64,000 bases of DNA. It comes from Membranipora membranacea. Taxonomy: Eukaryota > Bryozoa > Gymnolaemata > Cheilostomatida > Membraniporidae. The notes beneath the pieces were generated by a model. It was not told the DNA's origin. It did no database searches and saw only the letters and a list, made by a program, of their open reading frames with translations. Shown here piece by piece: positions 11,716 to 25,359 of this stretch (positions within the stretch are counted from its first letter, which is position 1; each line of letters begins with the position of its first letter). The stretch spans positions 3,725,001-3,789,000 of the forward strand of contig OU612066.1 of assembly GCA_914767715.1 (NCBI GenBank), read 5' to 3'. A program made the translations under genes and the position numbers.

Positions 11716-14627
11716 AATACGACTCAGCTTCTTCTACAACAAGTCAGACGGTGGCTACTTCACTTATTATAATCACACTGGCGTTATAACGCATGAGTGA
11801 TATATACACACCAGTGCAGTAAAGTAACGCATGCTCAATAAATCGTGCAAAGGAAAAAACCTATACATTGCTCACAAACCACAATATGATGTTGTATTTT
11901 TAGTTCGACATTTTCATTTCAGGAAAAAATCTGGAATGGAATAGTGCTTGGTGTGAGACCGCTGTTTTTATCACCTTTTGCAAAAATGTGGAATTTCTCC
12001 ACAACTACGTAAATAAAAAACCCTAGACCCTGTCTGAGAATTTCTCGATCATGAATTTCGCCCACTCAGATTAAAAATGCAAATACTAAAAGCGGGCTAG
12101 ATTGTGACATTGGAAAACTACCGCGCACTGCACTCAATATAAAGTTCTCACAACTCTTAATTCCTTAAATCTCAAGAGAGGACCGTGAGATTATTGATCA
12201 TCTGAGGTCACTCCATCTATGTATACATCACGGCACTCTCAGGACCCTGTTAGAATTGTAACGTTGAGATTGTGAACATCCCCAGCATCAAATCATATAA
12301 TGTTTATTATTCAATATTAATATTTAATGAGTAATTCATAATTTAACTAAATAACACAGACCAGCAGCAAGATATGGTCCGAAATACAAAAGTCTTATCA
12401 GACTCGCTAATGACCAGAAAGTCCATCACAATCAACACATTCGGTAACACCTGGTGCCTCTATCCTCAACCAAAATCTACTGCAGCTCCAGAAGAAATTC
12501 TGTGTAAAAGTGTGCATCAGCATCTCAGAAGCACATGTCCTTCCTGTCGCCTCAATATTCAACAAGTTAATAATTAGACAGATATCTTACATAGCAATTA
12601 GTGAGAGAATATGTAGTTGTGTCCTGATCTGAAAAGCTTGGTAAACATTGTAGATGGTTTCTTATGTGCAGCCCCTATCTAGTCCCCCTGACAACAGGGA
12701 CTCTGCTGTTTCTCTTATGATACAATCAGTTATCAACTCATTCTCAAATCAAAATGAATGACAAGCTTGAAGACAATAACTAACAACTATTTAGAATCTA
12801 CACTGTTGTGATAACATACTGCCACTGATAACAGAAAGATAACGTACGATTTACGCCATCATCATCGACCCCAAGCAAAAAATATAAACATGTATATTAG
12901 AATACCTGATATATATAAACAGAGGTGTATTAGTCACTACTGCTGCTCATAGCAATGTAATATACCAACTGAGCAAAGTGAGCAGATAAGTGACAAGTTT
13001 ATAGTGTTAGAGTTTATATGATGGATACAAAACAAGAGAAAATTATATTCCGAGCATATTGAGTAGCTGGATAAGCACCTCTCTCCACTACAATCAAAGA
13101 TTCCTTGTGATAACATTATCCATCAAGTGAAACCTTTACATTATTATAAAAGTGCAGAATGGATCTAAATATGCTAATTTCCGATATGTGTACACAACTC
13201 ACACTCGGTACTAATCAATATTTTACAGCTTTATGTTCCCATCAGAAGGACAGACAGACCAGCTCATCACATCGTGATTATACCTGCGCACGAAGAGAAA
13301 CGATAGGTATGATCGTGCACACAACGGGTATATGCATCCACACCTTTACGCGTTAATTAGTGTATAATGAAATAAAAACCTCTTATACAACAAAAGAAAA
13401 TATTCCTACAAGAGAACACCAGAAAGTGTGACTTATGTCTAAAAACTTACCAAGCAATGACCCACACAGCAAATTTATCCACATTTCACAATAAATAAGC
13501 CTCCAAAACTACACAGAAATCCAGGGGGAGAATCCGTATATTCTCAGTGCACTTCACACTGCAGTACGAGCGAGCGGGAGCGGTCGGCGTACGATAGTAT
13601 AACTCTTCTTATCTGCTTTGTACTCTGGCTGTGTCTTCTAATCTGTTGACATTTCATCTCAAACTTAATGGTATTGATTTTCGGAGCCAATGTTATGTCC
13701 TTGAAGCCTTGTAGGGATAGTGAGCAGTGCACCATATAGTAGATAATTATAATATGGTTCAGTACGCAGACTCTGCCAAAACCAGTCATTACAGGCCAAC
13801 CTAATCCAGTACGGAATCGCCTCAAAACATGCAATATATAACTTCCTCCATTACCGCCCACTTTACAATAACAAAGTACAGAGCTATCCAATATTGCTGT
13901 GAGGAATGCATGAATGAAGCTCCTAAACACAGCAACCAAATCCAGATACCAGGTAACCACTGCATTGAGATATCCATACTGGGGTAAAACATATTTTGAT
14001 ATCAATTATTCCTTTATTTAAAAGTAGAGAGGAGATAATTCCAAAACACCAAATGAAAATTCGCAGACGGAGGAGTTTGATAGGGAGATTTGGGAATTCA
14101 ATGATCAGTTAGTCCTCTTATCAGTTACATCAATGAAAAGAGAGTTGTTTGGTTATATTGATTACGATTTGGAATATGTCACAGTACACATGTATTATTA
14201 TGGAGACATGTCGGCCATTGACAGACAGGTCTGTTTAGCCAAAGGTCAACACCCGGTAAATACAAGACTGGTGTCACTCCTGCAGCTGCTCTAGCTGTTC
14301 ATGATTATAACTATTTCCACGACATAAGTATTAGAGAGTAAGTGTACATATGGTAGGTTTTAAACTGCCATTACGTCCCATGCTCGTTCACAAATATGGC
14401 TTAGCAAGAGTGCTAACAAATTATGGAATACTCTAATTGATGCAACCATAAAGTGGAATTTTGTAATATAATCTCTATCCTAAACTGAAAACTTCGAACC
14501 TTAGTCATTAATGGAAAAATTGGTCAAATAATGGAAACTCGCATTAAAACAAAGTATAAAGTAAATCAGATGAGAAGGTAGGGAGTTACCTGCACTTGTA
14601 TTGCAGTCCATGTACTCATATAACTCA
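11716..14627. other. Intergenic; one unrecognised ORF at 13544-14005 (minus)
   Basis: Upstream flank of the DIRAS-like gene and downstream flank of the palmitoyltransferase gene. A minus-strand open frame of 153 codons (14005-13544) has hydrophobic stretches near its start and a basic C-terminal part (KQIRRVILSYADRSRSLV). I recognise no domain in it, see no splice-linked partner and think it may be chance. Nothing else stands out. Confidence 0.3.
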
Positions 14628-17600
14628 TTATTCTGACTTAGTCGAGTGGAGAGCAGCCGCTGATAGTTTATAAGGGAGAATGGTCTCTATAATATTCTTA
14701 AGTATTCCTCTATTGTAGAACTTAGCAGATCTTGTACGCTGGGCACCAACTAAAACAAGAGAGGAATGGTTTGTTTAATAAGGAGAAGCAGTAACGTAAC
14801 TCTATACTGGATGACGGAGAGTCTGATATCGTGTGCGAAACGTGAGACGACATATCTACCCTCCGCTCGATGTCACTACTAAAAACAAAGACTACTCAGA
14901 CTTATTAGTTTCAATTATCTGCAACCAAATTTCAAACATTCCCAGAGTCAATCAAACCATACAGATGGAGAATGGGGAGAATTTCCTTAGTGGAATATAA
15001 CATGGAATAATATAATACATGATAATATATTGTAATAATTCCTTGAACAAAGCTTAGTGTCAGGATCAGTATCCTATCAATGCTAACACCTGCAGCACTC
15101 AGACCCATGTGATAATAGCAATAACAAAGTGGAGAACCTAATAACATACCGAGTTTACTGAGTTTATCGGCCTCGTTAGTCGTCTGGTTCTGTGAGATGA
15201 GATAGAGATGGTAGAGTGTGAATATCGACAGCAGAGCAGCCAATAGAGACAGCGAGCACATGAGTAAGAATGGCCGTGGGTACTCAAAAAATAAGTACTA
15301 CAAATAAGATTTATATATAGATAAGTATGTAAATAGGTGAAAACATTCTGCTGGTCTTTGTAATAAATAACAAATTGCACAAGAATGATTATCTTATGTT
15401 CGTATAACATAAATGAGTAACCAGGTTGTTCGTTGGCTGTTTTTGAACATGTGTGGAATTTTGACGTCTGAGCCAAAATTCTCAGAGAAATGCCTGTATG
15501 TTTATAAATGTAATGTGGAACAGATGACAGGTCATGAGTACAAACATTACCCTCTTGAACCATCAGAGAATAAGTGTCACCACAGGACAGAACAATCATC
15601 ATGTCAAAGACCTTTCCAGTGCCAGAAAAAAGTGGACAAAAGTTACTCTAAAACGTATATTTGAGTCTGTTCACGAATTAATACTATACGTTTTTGCCAT
15701 GTAACACGTGACAACAAAAATGTAATTCGGTGTTTACTTGTGTAAATGAAAAGTCTCATAGTGTTGCTAAAATCGAGATGCTGATCGGAACATTCCATTT
15801 ATAATCGGAGCTGTGAAAGTAAAACTAGATTTTTCTACGTCAAGATGTGGTCCTATGACCAACAATTTCGTGTGTTAGAGATATTTTTCATGCTGAAAAG
15901 AACTATGACCCATTAAACTGAGTGTCCTTGAACTTAAATCTTAAATATGTATATGTTTATTTGTATATATATATGAGGAATCGTTAAAGTTAATCATGGT
16001 GTTCACTTTCACACATTTTGTAAAAGAGGCTAGAAATCAATCTAACAAAAATTTAACATATTAAATGACAAATTCATTCGGTGAGGCCTAGCATCATAAG
16101 ACACATCAATCTTAGGGATGGTGAATTCTCTCAAGGCAATCACATTATTTTCTGACACCAGTATAATATCATATTAAGCATCTCTAATCTTAGAAATATT
16201 AACCAACCTGAGCAAGAACGACTCCACCGAGCGGCTGTCTTAATCCCGAGCTGTCGATGTACTTGTAGATGTGCAGGTTTCTCTTCACATAAATAACATC
16301 GAAAAACTTTTTCACCAGCAGACTCCCATTGCAGCACATGAGTATCGCTGTGAGTAGAATTCCAATGAAGTATCGATAGTTGTTGCCACCGATGCAGCAG
16401 TGAAGCCAGGTACAGTGATGATCAAATCGAGCTACGCACCGGTTACATGCTCCTACAAAGGTTAGAGAAGGCCAGACAAAGTCAACACCAGAACCTCAAC
16501 ATAGGAAGTGACTTTGTTTGCAAGAACTACCCAATGTTTTACCTTTGAACTTGACAGACAATGAAAATCAATGGGTGCAAAAAGACAGGATGTATTTATA
16601 AAGTTTCACTCGGAGAATATTATGAAGCTGTGAAATTGAATTTATCAGATTTTGCTTGAGGTTGTTTTGATCACGCTTGATATCAGATATTGAGGGAAAT
16701 TATGCGTTAACTGCAGGAAATGATACCGAACTACGTGAGAGGGATAACAGACACAAGTTGAGAACTTGTTACAATTGATTTGTGGATCATCTACAGTAAA
16801 ATAATCTGATATTTTTGATCAGAAAAAGAATATGTAAAATTGAATTCATAACAAACATGAAGCAGCGGTAAGAACATGCAGAACCATGAACTTTTTGATA
16901 ATTTTCATCAGATTGCTAACTACAAAAAATGTATTATAACAGTGAGAATGGACATTAATATTAAATCTACCCAAATGTGTGTATATCAGAGACTTGAATA
17001 TATTATTATGTGTATGGTGTATATTGGTGCTTATGACATTCTATGGCTACATATGATCATCTACACTCTAAAACATGTAAACTCTGAGCGTACTTACGAC
17101 AATGTTTGCTGCGAGCTGGTTTCTCAAAGTGACACGTTCTACACACGCTATGTTTTATATACATAGTACTGTCGTACTTGTATGTGGTTGATGCTCCCCC
17201 GTGATTATGTTTATTAATCACCCCAGGATCGGAGAGGACACATAGTAGATAGAATAGTGTATGTATACACCACATGTGGTACATCAACGCGGCCATATTA
17301 ACAGGCATGTGAAGATTGACATTTTCTAATGTCGGTAGTACGTCATGAATAGCTGTGATGTGACACCCCATGACAACAGCATGTTAACAGGCAACGAGCA
17401 GATAACTGACCCATCTAAAGAACAAAGAGCACCGCATGTCACCCGAGTATATGACCGATCGTCAACACGCTGAGAGACAGCTGTGGACCCAGTCACCATG
17501 AGTCAGATATCTAAGTTTAAAGCCAAACTCTTGAAAAATCTAAGATTGGCCTTAGCAAAGAATCATCCACCCTTATAATGGGCTCACCATGTCTTTGTGT

Positions 17601-19321
17601 CATATACAATTTGCTTGAGCAAACGATAGCGTTTCAGGCTAACATGACGAACAGATGAAATAGTAAAATTTCGTGAGATCAGGAAAATTCATGTGAGGCT
17701 ACAATTAATTTTTTATGTCATCATTGAAAAGTTCTTCGAACACTGAAATATTGATCTCCACTGCATAGATCTATATATTAAGATTCATAAATTTATGTCA
17801 CTTGCTTTTCAAAGACATCTTAGACTTGGGTGCAGTACACTAACTAACCCCAGGTCACACTGACCAGCCTTTGGGAGAAAGCATACGATGGAATTATACC
17901 AGGTAAAACTTTACTCTGTTATGAACTATTTCTGAAACCAGAGACAGCAGTTACTGGGTATTGATTAGGAGTCATGTGTTCTCAGAGAAAAATGAGACAA
18001 CCCATCAACATTAATATTTTCGTAAAATTATTTTATAAAACTGGCAATGAGAATCATCTGGCACAATTTTTTTGGGAGCCAACAATGCTGAGAATAACAT
18101 ATTGTGCTAATATTATGGTAATTTCAAAACAAGATCAGAACAAGCAGGTTTCATTACGATATTTTGTAGAGATATGAGTATTGATAAACAGAAAGGTCTT
18201 TCAACAAAAACTGCCAAGTTAGTCTAACGCTATCTGACCGCTCTGTGCTGAGTGGGCTAGACTTGCTAGAGGTCTTGTTCCCAAATCTTTCACTCTTTGA
18301 TGGAACTATATAAATTTTGGAATTTTTTTTTTGGATAGCTTTATGGAATTTAGGAATTAATTTTCTTAATTGAAAGACCAAGTGACTGAGGATTTTGGGT
18401 GACGTGGGAGTGATGGTTTAGTTAAAAAAGCATCGCTCGTTCTTATTGGAAAAATCCCCAAGATTGAAAATTCAACTTTGAAATTGATAAGGACATGGTC
18501 TAATTTACAGAGGCTAAAGTCAGTAAGTACTAACTTGGAAAAGGTGGTGACACTGTATATACATGGGCATCTCCGTTGCAATATCTGTAAAGAAGAAAAT
18601 GGAATAAATAAAATCATACCCTACTAGCGCCTATGAGTCTGAGAAAATATGGCTAAGAAGGTGTATTCCATGTAAATAGCTTAATTACTCGGTATTGTGA
18701 AGAGTATGTTAAGAGCATGGTTGACACACAGGGTCTGAAATTTTCATATCAATATAGTTCGAGAATGAATAATCAATCAGAGAATTCATGAGAGTGCAAC
18801 GTAGCTTACCAACACACAATCATGGGGAAACAGAAGAGGTATACTGCATTCCAGCATTTCATCTGTATCAAATTTTTTTACAGGGAGGGGAGGCGACGGC
18901 AGATGAAAAAACACTTATCTTGACATATAGACATAAGAACCTGAAACTCAAGTTTTGCAGAAGGCAGGTTACAACAAAACATACAACTACTTATCTTGAC
19001 TGCTCATTCAGGATGACAATAAAGTCATCCTTAATATCAATGTAACAGGTAATCAAACAAAAACTGCAAATAAAAATTCTTGCAAGTGCCGGTAGGTGCA
19101 TTCCATTATCACTGAGATCACAATAAACTCGGGTGTTGTTGATGATGGAACGCCACTACTAGCAACTCTGGCAGAGTAAAGATACTTAACCTACACAAAG
19201 ACCTACTTACGTGCTCAATATAGTCTATGAATCCTAGTCTATGGAAGAAGCCAGAAAAATAGAGTACAAATAACGAAACACTTAGGAGAGTGTACCCTGC
19301 AAGGAAAATGATTGGATTCAT
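14628..19321 (-). CDS. ZDHHC4: ZDHHC4-like palmitoyltransferase
   Basis: Multi-pass membrane protein S-acyltransferase. Recognised exons on the minus strand: 19321-19211 (start, hydrophobic MNPIIFLAGYTLL..), 18584-18535 (ILQRRCPCIYSV), about 17371-17098 (..LHMPVNMAALMYH..SDPGVI..CRTCHFEKPARSKHC), 16452-16208 (RACNRCVARFDHHCTW then a membrane segment), 15282-15150 (YPRPFLLMC.. membrane segment, then QNQTTNEADKLSKLV) and 14749-14628 (RSAKFYNRGILKNI.. to stop). The Cys-rich domain with catalytic DHHC and the downstream TTxE-type motif TTNE are both present. The order and the TTNE context fit ZDHHC4. At least one exon between 18535 and 17371 is unresolved because the phases do not join there; a candidate with good splice sites lies near 17639-17588. 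The exact 5' end of the 17.1-17.4 kb exon is also unsure. Confidence 0.85.
18225..18320. repeat. Dispersed short repeat, copy 2
   Basis: Closely matches the copy at 6560-6665 across ATCTGAYCGCTC, then GGTCTTGTTCCCAAA and TTCACTC.TTGATGGAACTATA. It lies in an intron of the palmitoyltransferase gene. Confidence 0.6.
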
Positions 19322-20500
19322 CTTGTGTCCAGAGTATATTTCTAGTTTGAGATCTGAAATAAAGGAGAGAGTTTAATTTATGAGCTATGAATGAGTATGT
19401 ATTTTGCACACCAAAAGTCAATGCAAACACACAGCATAGGATACTTGGATAAATGGAACATATGTTTGTACCAGGGAAACTTGATGAAAGGCACACAGGA
19501 TTAGAAATATTACATAAAAGTGTTTAGTTGGCACTGATTGAATCAACCAACAGTGACACAAAAAAGTTTCTAAAATCATCCTGAAACTGTCTTCTAACTA
19601 ACCTACTATGCTACCCAGTTTGACCAAGGAGTAACCCTGTTAGTCCTTGGTTCGACCAAGACACTCCATCATTATTCAATTGATTAAATATTTTATTGCC
19701 CAAAAATATGACTCTGTAAATAATCAAGCAGTAAATGGATGTGACAAACACTGTATTAGCAGGAGAAGCAATAATACACACATACAAACATTAGTTGGCT
19801 GCTGGTGCACATTTAGCTTTCCAGGCTTAGCAATTCTAGGATAGGAACCTGATAAAATACAAATGTTTGAGACCATCAGGAGTTATACCATAGAGTTATA
19901 CTGACTAGGATACAGGAAACATGTGACTTTGTTTACCCTAGTACTAGTAGTTTCCGGTTCAACCTGTGACCAATCAACAAACATACTCCAAAGTTTGTCC
20001 AATTACATTCAAGTTAACAAAATACATGACATGCGCATTGCATCAGGCACAAAGGAGTACATGTGGAGTTTTCTCACTCATTTTTCATTCATTTCCCTTT
20101 TCATACATTAAACTGCTTTAATTAGAACAATAATACTTGGAATCTGCTCTCTATATACAGGTGAAATAAATTTGAGCTTCTTATTTCTCTTTTTAAATGA
20201 TTCAGGTGAGCCTGACTGATTAACTGTGAGCCACAGAGTGTGTAGTGGTAGTCACAGTGTGCCAGGCTCAGTCACAGTCAGTCAGTGCCACTCCACTACT
20301 CACCTCACTCCTCAGTCTCACCTAAGTCATTACTACTAGTCTGTGACTAGTCACTACTGTCATGATCAAAACTAAACTCTGAGGATGGCCAACCTGTTTT
20401 CTTCCTTGTCCCATCCAACCTATATATATCTAATCAGTTAGTGTAGTAAGTACTGTATATAGAACGAAGTATTGCAAGTAACTACAAGTATCTACACCAA
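19322..20500. other. Intergenic, includes a GT/AC-rich foldback patch
   Basis: No supported gene. Around 20204-20325 the sequence is rich in CAGTCA, CACAG and ACTCAC words and folds on itself (AGGTGAGCCTGA near 20204 against TCAGTCTCACCT near 20310). It looks like a small inverted-repeat element or simple repeat. Confidence 0.35.
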
Positions 20501-20585
20501 AGTAAAAGACAAGACCGATGAAATTGGCTTCCAAAAAATATTAACTGGCTTGTCAATTGGTCAACTAAGAACATGATACCCTTCA

Positions 20586-20918
20586 ATGAAACAAAATTCG
20601 AAGTCATTGCGTTTAACCAAGGAATCACTCACACCACCGCTGCATTACAATATCTCTGGACACCCCCTCATATGTGTTGACACCAGAAAGTATATTGGAG
20701 TTACAGTACAGTCTGACCACAAATCCAGAAACCACTTATCGGAGATTATGGGTAGTACAAACAAAACTCTAGGCTCTATCAAGTACATACTACATGGAGC
20801 TCCCGAAAAAGCTAAATTACTCGCCTATACCAGTTTGGTCCGCCCTAAGCTAGAATATGCAGATGTACTCTGGGATCCATCTGACAATACATCCATAGGT
20901 GAACTCGAACTGATATGA
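20586..20918 (+). pseudogene. LINE reverse-transcriptase C-terminal fragment
   Basis: The 110-codon frame has the post-palm LINE signature YIGVTVQSDHKSRNHLSEI, then TLGSIKYILHGAPEKAKLLA and LVRPKLEYADVLWDP. Related sequence seems to continue beyond the stop at about 20918 (NKAIRFENVLRAGM) but is broken. There is no catalytic YADD motif. It is close in type to the LINE at 29.8-31.1 kb (shared YLGVTI, LVAYKTMV.P.LEYA..VW). Confidence 0.75.
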
Positions 20919-21562
20919 AACAAAGCCATTAGATTTGAAAATGTATTGAGGGCAGGCATGGCGTTACAGAGGGCACTCTAGCCTTGGACTTCACACCCTA
21001 CAAGAAAGGAGAAAATCCCACAGAATATCGCTCCTGATGAGAATTCTCTCAAACCAGAACAATCATGAGACCCTATCTGCAGATAATGATGAAACTGCTA
21101 ACTGTAGATCTCAAAATACGAATGGAATGAAATATTGCAATGTATTTGAGCAAAATGAAATTTTTGATTGACATTTTCAATCAACTTCTAAGTAACTGAT
21201 TGCTTTCTTCTCTCCAGAACATTGGCTTGTTCTGCTAAGGGCTAAAATAACACCAGTGAATGACTGATTTTAACCATGTAGGGATGATGCTTAAATTTCA
21301 GATGTCTTCATAGACCATGAGGTAGTGCATATGGTACACTCAACAACTTGTCAGCCTTTTTTATGACAGGATACTCATTATCTTATTTTCTGAGCTTTCT
21401 CAACAAGTAATGGAATGAGGAGTATGACTCTCATATCGTAGCTTGAACATGATGATGAATGGCAATTAGGCTATCAGGATTGGTATGGGGCTGGTAATGA
21501 TTGATATCATAAGTCTATGATCTTTATTTCCAGGATAATACACTCAGAACACTACTGCAATC

Positions 21563-24111
21563 ATGGCGAAGTTGAGCTGTCGATTTTACGAGCATAAGTT
21601 TCCTGAGCAAGAGGATGTAGTAATGGTCAAAGTAGCTGATATCGCAGATATGGGTGCCTATGTACATCTGCTTGAGTATAACAACATAGAAGGCATGGTG
21701 CTGCTCAGCGAGCTGTCTAGAAGACGTATCAGATCTATCAACAAACTCATCAGGAAAGGGAGAGATGAATGTGTCGTAGTCATCCGAGTTGACAAAGATA
21801 AAGGTTTGTGATGATTCCAGTAGGCCTAGTAACTGAGCGCGCTTTAACTCTGATAGTCATGATTAACATAGAGCCAACATTCAAAATGTGTCTACAATCT
21901 GACCACAATGCTGATGATGGAGGGAGTGTGTTACATCTTGTAATAAATCACACTGCTTTATATTGTAATTATTGTAATGGTAATAATGGAGTTCTTACTT
22001 ATTACCAGGTTATATCGATCTATCAAAGAGAAGAGTTGGCCAAGAAGATATAGTTAAATGTACAGAGAAGTTTTCAAACGCAAAGCATGTGAGTGACAAG
22101 TGTTCAGAATGCTTGAAGGATCTTCTTCTAGCACTACGCTGTTGTGATGAATAATTTTGCTGCGACTACATGCTGGATGTTTCTGCTTTCAAGTTCGCTC
22201 GGCTTCCTGAAAATAATGGGTTAACTTAGCTGTTATGTTTGTGTTTTAGGTGAATAGTATTTTGAGACACGTCGCTGAACTGTTGGGTTATGAAACTAAT
22301 GAGCAGCTCGAGCAATTATACGAAAAGACCGCATGGCACTTCGATAAGAAATACGGAAAAACTGGTGCTTCATTTGAAGCCTTCAAACATGCAGTTATGT
22401 AAGTATTTAATGGTTGACTCGCTTTTGACACACATAATCAGTTTGTTGAATTCAATGGTGTTTTCCACAATTCATAATTGACAACTTTTGATCTCCTTTA
22501 ACATAGTTTGATTATTTTTTCTTATGCATAAAGCTAGTCTATGGGCACCAGCCTCGGTGTGCGTGGCAGTGGAAGCACTCAACTATCAGCTACACTATCA
22601 AAAGTCTGCGCAAGTATGTAGCAAGCGTCAAAATTGTTCTAGTTGAACATAAAACTACCATGATTTCTTTTTGCAGGGAACCAGAAATTCTAGATGAGTG
22701 TGAGATCGATGATGAAACAAAAAAAGTGCTCCTGGATGATATCAAGAGGCGCCTGACTCCACAAGCTGTAAAAATAAGAACAGGTAACAGTTCTATCTTT
22801 TGATTATTATATATTGTCAAGCTGACGCTACACAATGCTTGGTTGTCATAATCTGTTGCAGTGGTATAAAGCATAAATGATATGAGATGTTTCAAAAAGT
22901 TCAACATACAAAATGGCTCTGGTTCTCTCCAACAATAACTTGTTTATTAACCCTCATTATTCACAAGACAAGTATATTCCTGTCCACACAATTTCCTACA
23001 TGATCTCCTACACAATGAACTATTATATGTCACTCAATCATAATGATCATTACTTGATATTCAGATAGTAATAATTCTGACATTGTGACCTGTTACAGAT
23101 ATAGATGTAGCTTGTTATCACTATGAAGGAATAGATGCCGTAAAGGCTGCTCTCAAATCTGGGTTAGCTGTTTCATCTGAGGAAATGCCCGTCAAGGTGG
23201 GTTTTAGTTATATTATAGCTTCTCTACCTTCTTCCAAACATTGATGGAGACCCCTATCATCTAACTGTTTGACCAACATATTTTTCTCAAACCTGTGTTG
23301 CCAAACTAAGTTCTTACACGATTTGATCTACTTCTCGTCATAGTGAATAGTTATATGGCGTTTGTTCATTTCCCTGCTAATGGGGTCAAGTCTATGTTCT
23401 GTATATGTTGAGCACCATGAGGCTTAAATGAACTTCTATCACAAGTTTGCATTATGCCGAAGATGCTTATGTGTTTTGTTATTCATATCCTTAGATCAAC
23501 TTGATAGCACCACCAACCTATGTGATGACAACATCAACACTCGAAAGAGAGGGAGGAATAGAAAAATTACAGGAAGCAAATAACCTAATCAAAACTGCCA
23601 TTGAAGCTTCTAAAGGCACATTCACTGTGAAAATGGAAGTAAGTTTAATATAATATGCAATCTTGAGTTTTAGGAAAAATAATGTCAACTCACTCCAAAC
23701 AGAATGGGACAAACTACCTGCATTGATCACTACCGTGTTTATCTATATGTAGAGTTGTTTCCTCTCTGAGATTATAATCAGAGAGAAGACAATAGCTTAT
23801 GTTTGATCATGTACTGAACAAAGTGTGCTCGGGTGTTTGAGATGGGGCATTTTGCTTTGAAATGATCAATTTTATTTTTTCTGTAGAAATGTTTAAATTA
23901 CCACTGCCGAGTAGTAGCTTATCATGACCTGAATCTTGTTATATTATTTTAGCCCAGAGTTGTATCAGACTTGGATGATATGGAGTTGAAGAGACAGTTA
24001 GCGGAGCTCGAGGAGGCGAATAAGGAGGTGGATGGTGATGATGATGCTGAGGATGATGAGAGCGGAGATGATGAGAGTGGTGATGAAGGTGGAGACGGGG
24101 AGGAGAATTAA
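21563..24111 (+). CDS. EIF2S1: Eukaryotic translation initiation factor 2 subunit alpha
   Basis: Regulatory subunit of the eIF2 ternary complex that brings initiator Met-tRNA to the 40S ribosome. Seven exons: 21563-21803, 22009-22088, 22250-22398, 22677-22783, 23099-23196, 23495-23638 and 23953-24111, all GT-AG with matching phases, giving 325 residues (human 315). An N-terminal S1 RNA-binding fold begins [37 protein letters not shown] contains the serine (residue 52 counting Met) known as Ser51, the site used by PKR, PERK, GCN2 and HRI. The central helical region has [19 protein letters not shown] and [16 protein letters not shown]. The C-terminus is a run of Asp/Glu/Gly ([13 protein letters not shown]), longer than in human and encoded by GATGAT-type repeats. 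All core elements are intact. Confidence 0.97.
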
Positions 24112-24366
24112 TCCACTGAACCAAATACAGATCTCGCCTTCACCAACTCTACTATCTAACGATCTTCCTGACTGTACACTGTCTATACTAACGCCGCTGC
24201 TTACTTCTACTGCAATCTGATACGTAGTGCGATTTGTATAATTGGATATATTTTCAATAAGTCGCTTAACTAGGACTGTATAAAGTTAGTTCTCTAAGCA
24301 GATCTTATAACAGAGGCTTGAAACCACCTTATTGGGATTTTAATTGCAAGCTTCAGCTGTGTCGAG

Positions 24367-24921
24367 ATGTATAGAATGTTGTTGGGATTGCATTATTTCC
24401 TGAGAATTCAATTACATTTTTCATCACACTCCTCTGATATTGGCTATATAGCCCAGTGCCAAAGTAGACTGAAGTTTTGCAAGGTTAATAATATCTCAGA
24501 GATGATTTTAAAGTTGCTCACAGTTCCATCGTTTGGAACTTTCATAGTCAGCCTCAGCGAAATCTGTTTGTCTCCATCAACCTCTGTGTGGTTTATGATT
24601 GATTCTGTAGTCTCAGGAGTTTTTGTCTTTTATTCAAATCGTACATTTTTACTGGTTATTGTTATTACTAATATGACATTGAGGTCTAATATAATGTATG
24701 GAAATAAATTATGGTATATGAAGCATACAAGGATGTGTTTCATTCACAGTAGTGATGTGCTAGTCTTTGGGATGCTTTGCCTCCTTATACCAGGATTCAC
24801 TTTTTTAAACCAGGAAAGTTTAGGTTACGTAGACTTCCCTGCTATTGGTTGCAATACCCCCTCTACTGCAGTTATCGACGTCTTGAAAGTCTCTGGAACA
24901 CAGGCTGATAGCTTGGTATAG
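24367..24921 (+). CDS. Unrecognised hydrophobic ORF downstream of EIF2S1
   Basis: An intronless frame of 184 codons starts 255 bases after the EIF2S1 stop. It has several hydrophobic stretches (for example FLLVIVITNMTL and VLVFGMLCLLIPGFTFL) and scattered cysteines, but no recognised domain. It could equally be open sequence in the EIF2S1 3' untranslated region, as the AT-rich base composition favours hydrophobic codons by chance. I found no splice partner or family resemblance. Confidence 0.2.
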   Translation: MYRMLLGLHYFLRIQLHFSSHSSDIGYIAQCQSRLKFCKVNNISEMILKLLTVPSFGTFIVSLSEICLSPSTSVWFMIDSVVSGVFVFYSNRTFLLVIVITNMTLRSNIMYGNKLWYMKHTRMCFIHSSDVLVFGMLCLLIPGFTFLNQESLGYVDFPAIGCNTPSTAVIDVLKVSGTQADSLV

Positions 24922-25359
24922 CTTACATGCAGTGGCTAATAACTCACGAGGTTCAGGTGCTGAAATTGAGCCTAACCGTGGCTCAGCGCAAATCCGCAGC
25001 CACTATAATAACTGGGTACAAAGAATATATCATCATCATGCTGCTATTATGCATTATGTCGCTTGATGAGCCCAATCATTTATTTACACATTTTTACATC
25101 TTTACATGAGACAGTGAAAGAGATAAAAGGAAGGATAACATAATATAATGTGTGTTTTTGATGTGTTTCGCTTGGTCGTGCTGGTACTTGGAGCATAGTA
25201 TTAGTGGCAGTATCTGCACTGTCCCCTCACTTCACATGTTATAAAATTAAGATTCTACCCTTCCATCAGTAGGCATGAAATCTCTATGGCCTGTTCCAGT
25301 TGGGTCTATGGGTCTGAGAGCTATGTTACTAGATATGATATAAGCTTCATTATCTCCTC

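Noticed and set aside
13544-14005. 153-codon minus-strand ORF as a gene
   Set aside because: No recognisable domain, splice partner or start context; kept only as a note in the intergenic entry.
17588-17639. Exon with good splice sites as the missing palmitoyltransferase exon
   Set aside because: Acceptor and donor are good and phase 2 joins from the previous exon, but the peptide (LKRYRLLKQIVYD) is hydrophilic where family members have a membrane segment, so I left it unresolved.
18366-18617. 83-codon minus ORF as a separate gene
   Set aside because: Its first part is the palmitoyltransferase exon 18584-18535; the rest is open intron sequence.
23939-24220. His/Pro-rich minus ORF and Met-rich plus ORF
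   Set aside because: Shadows of the GATGATG repeats that encode the acidic tail of eIF2-alpha.
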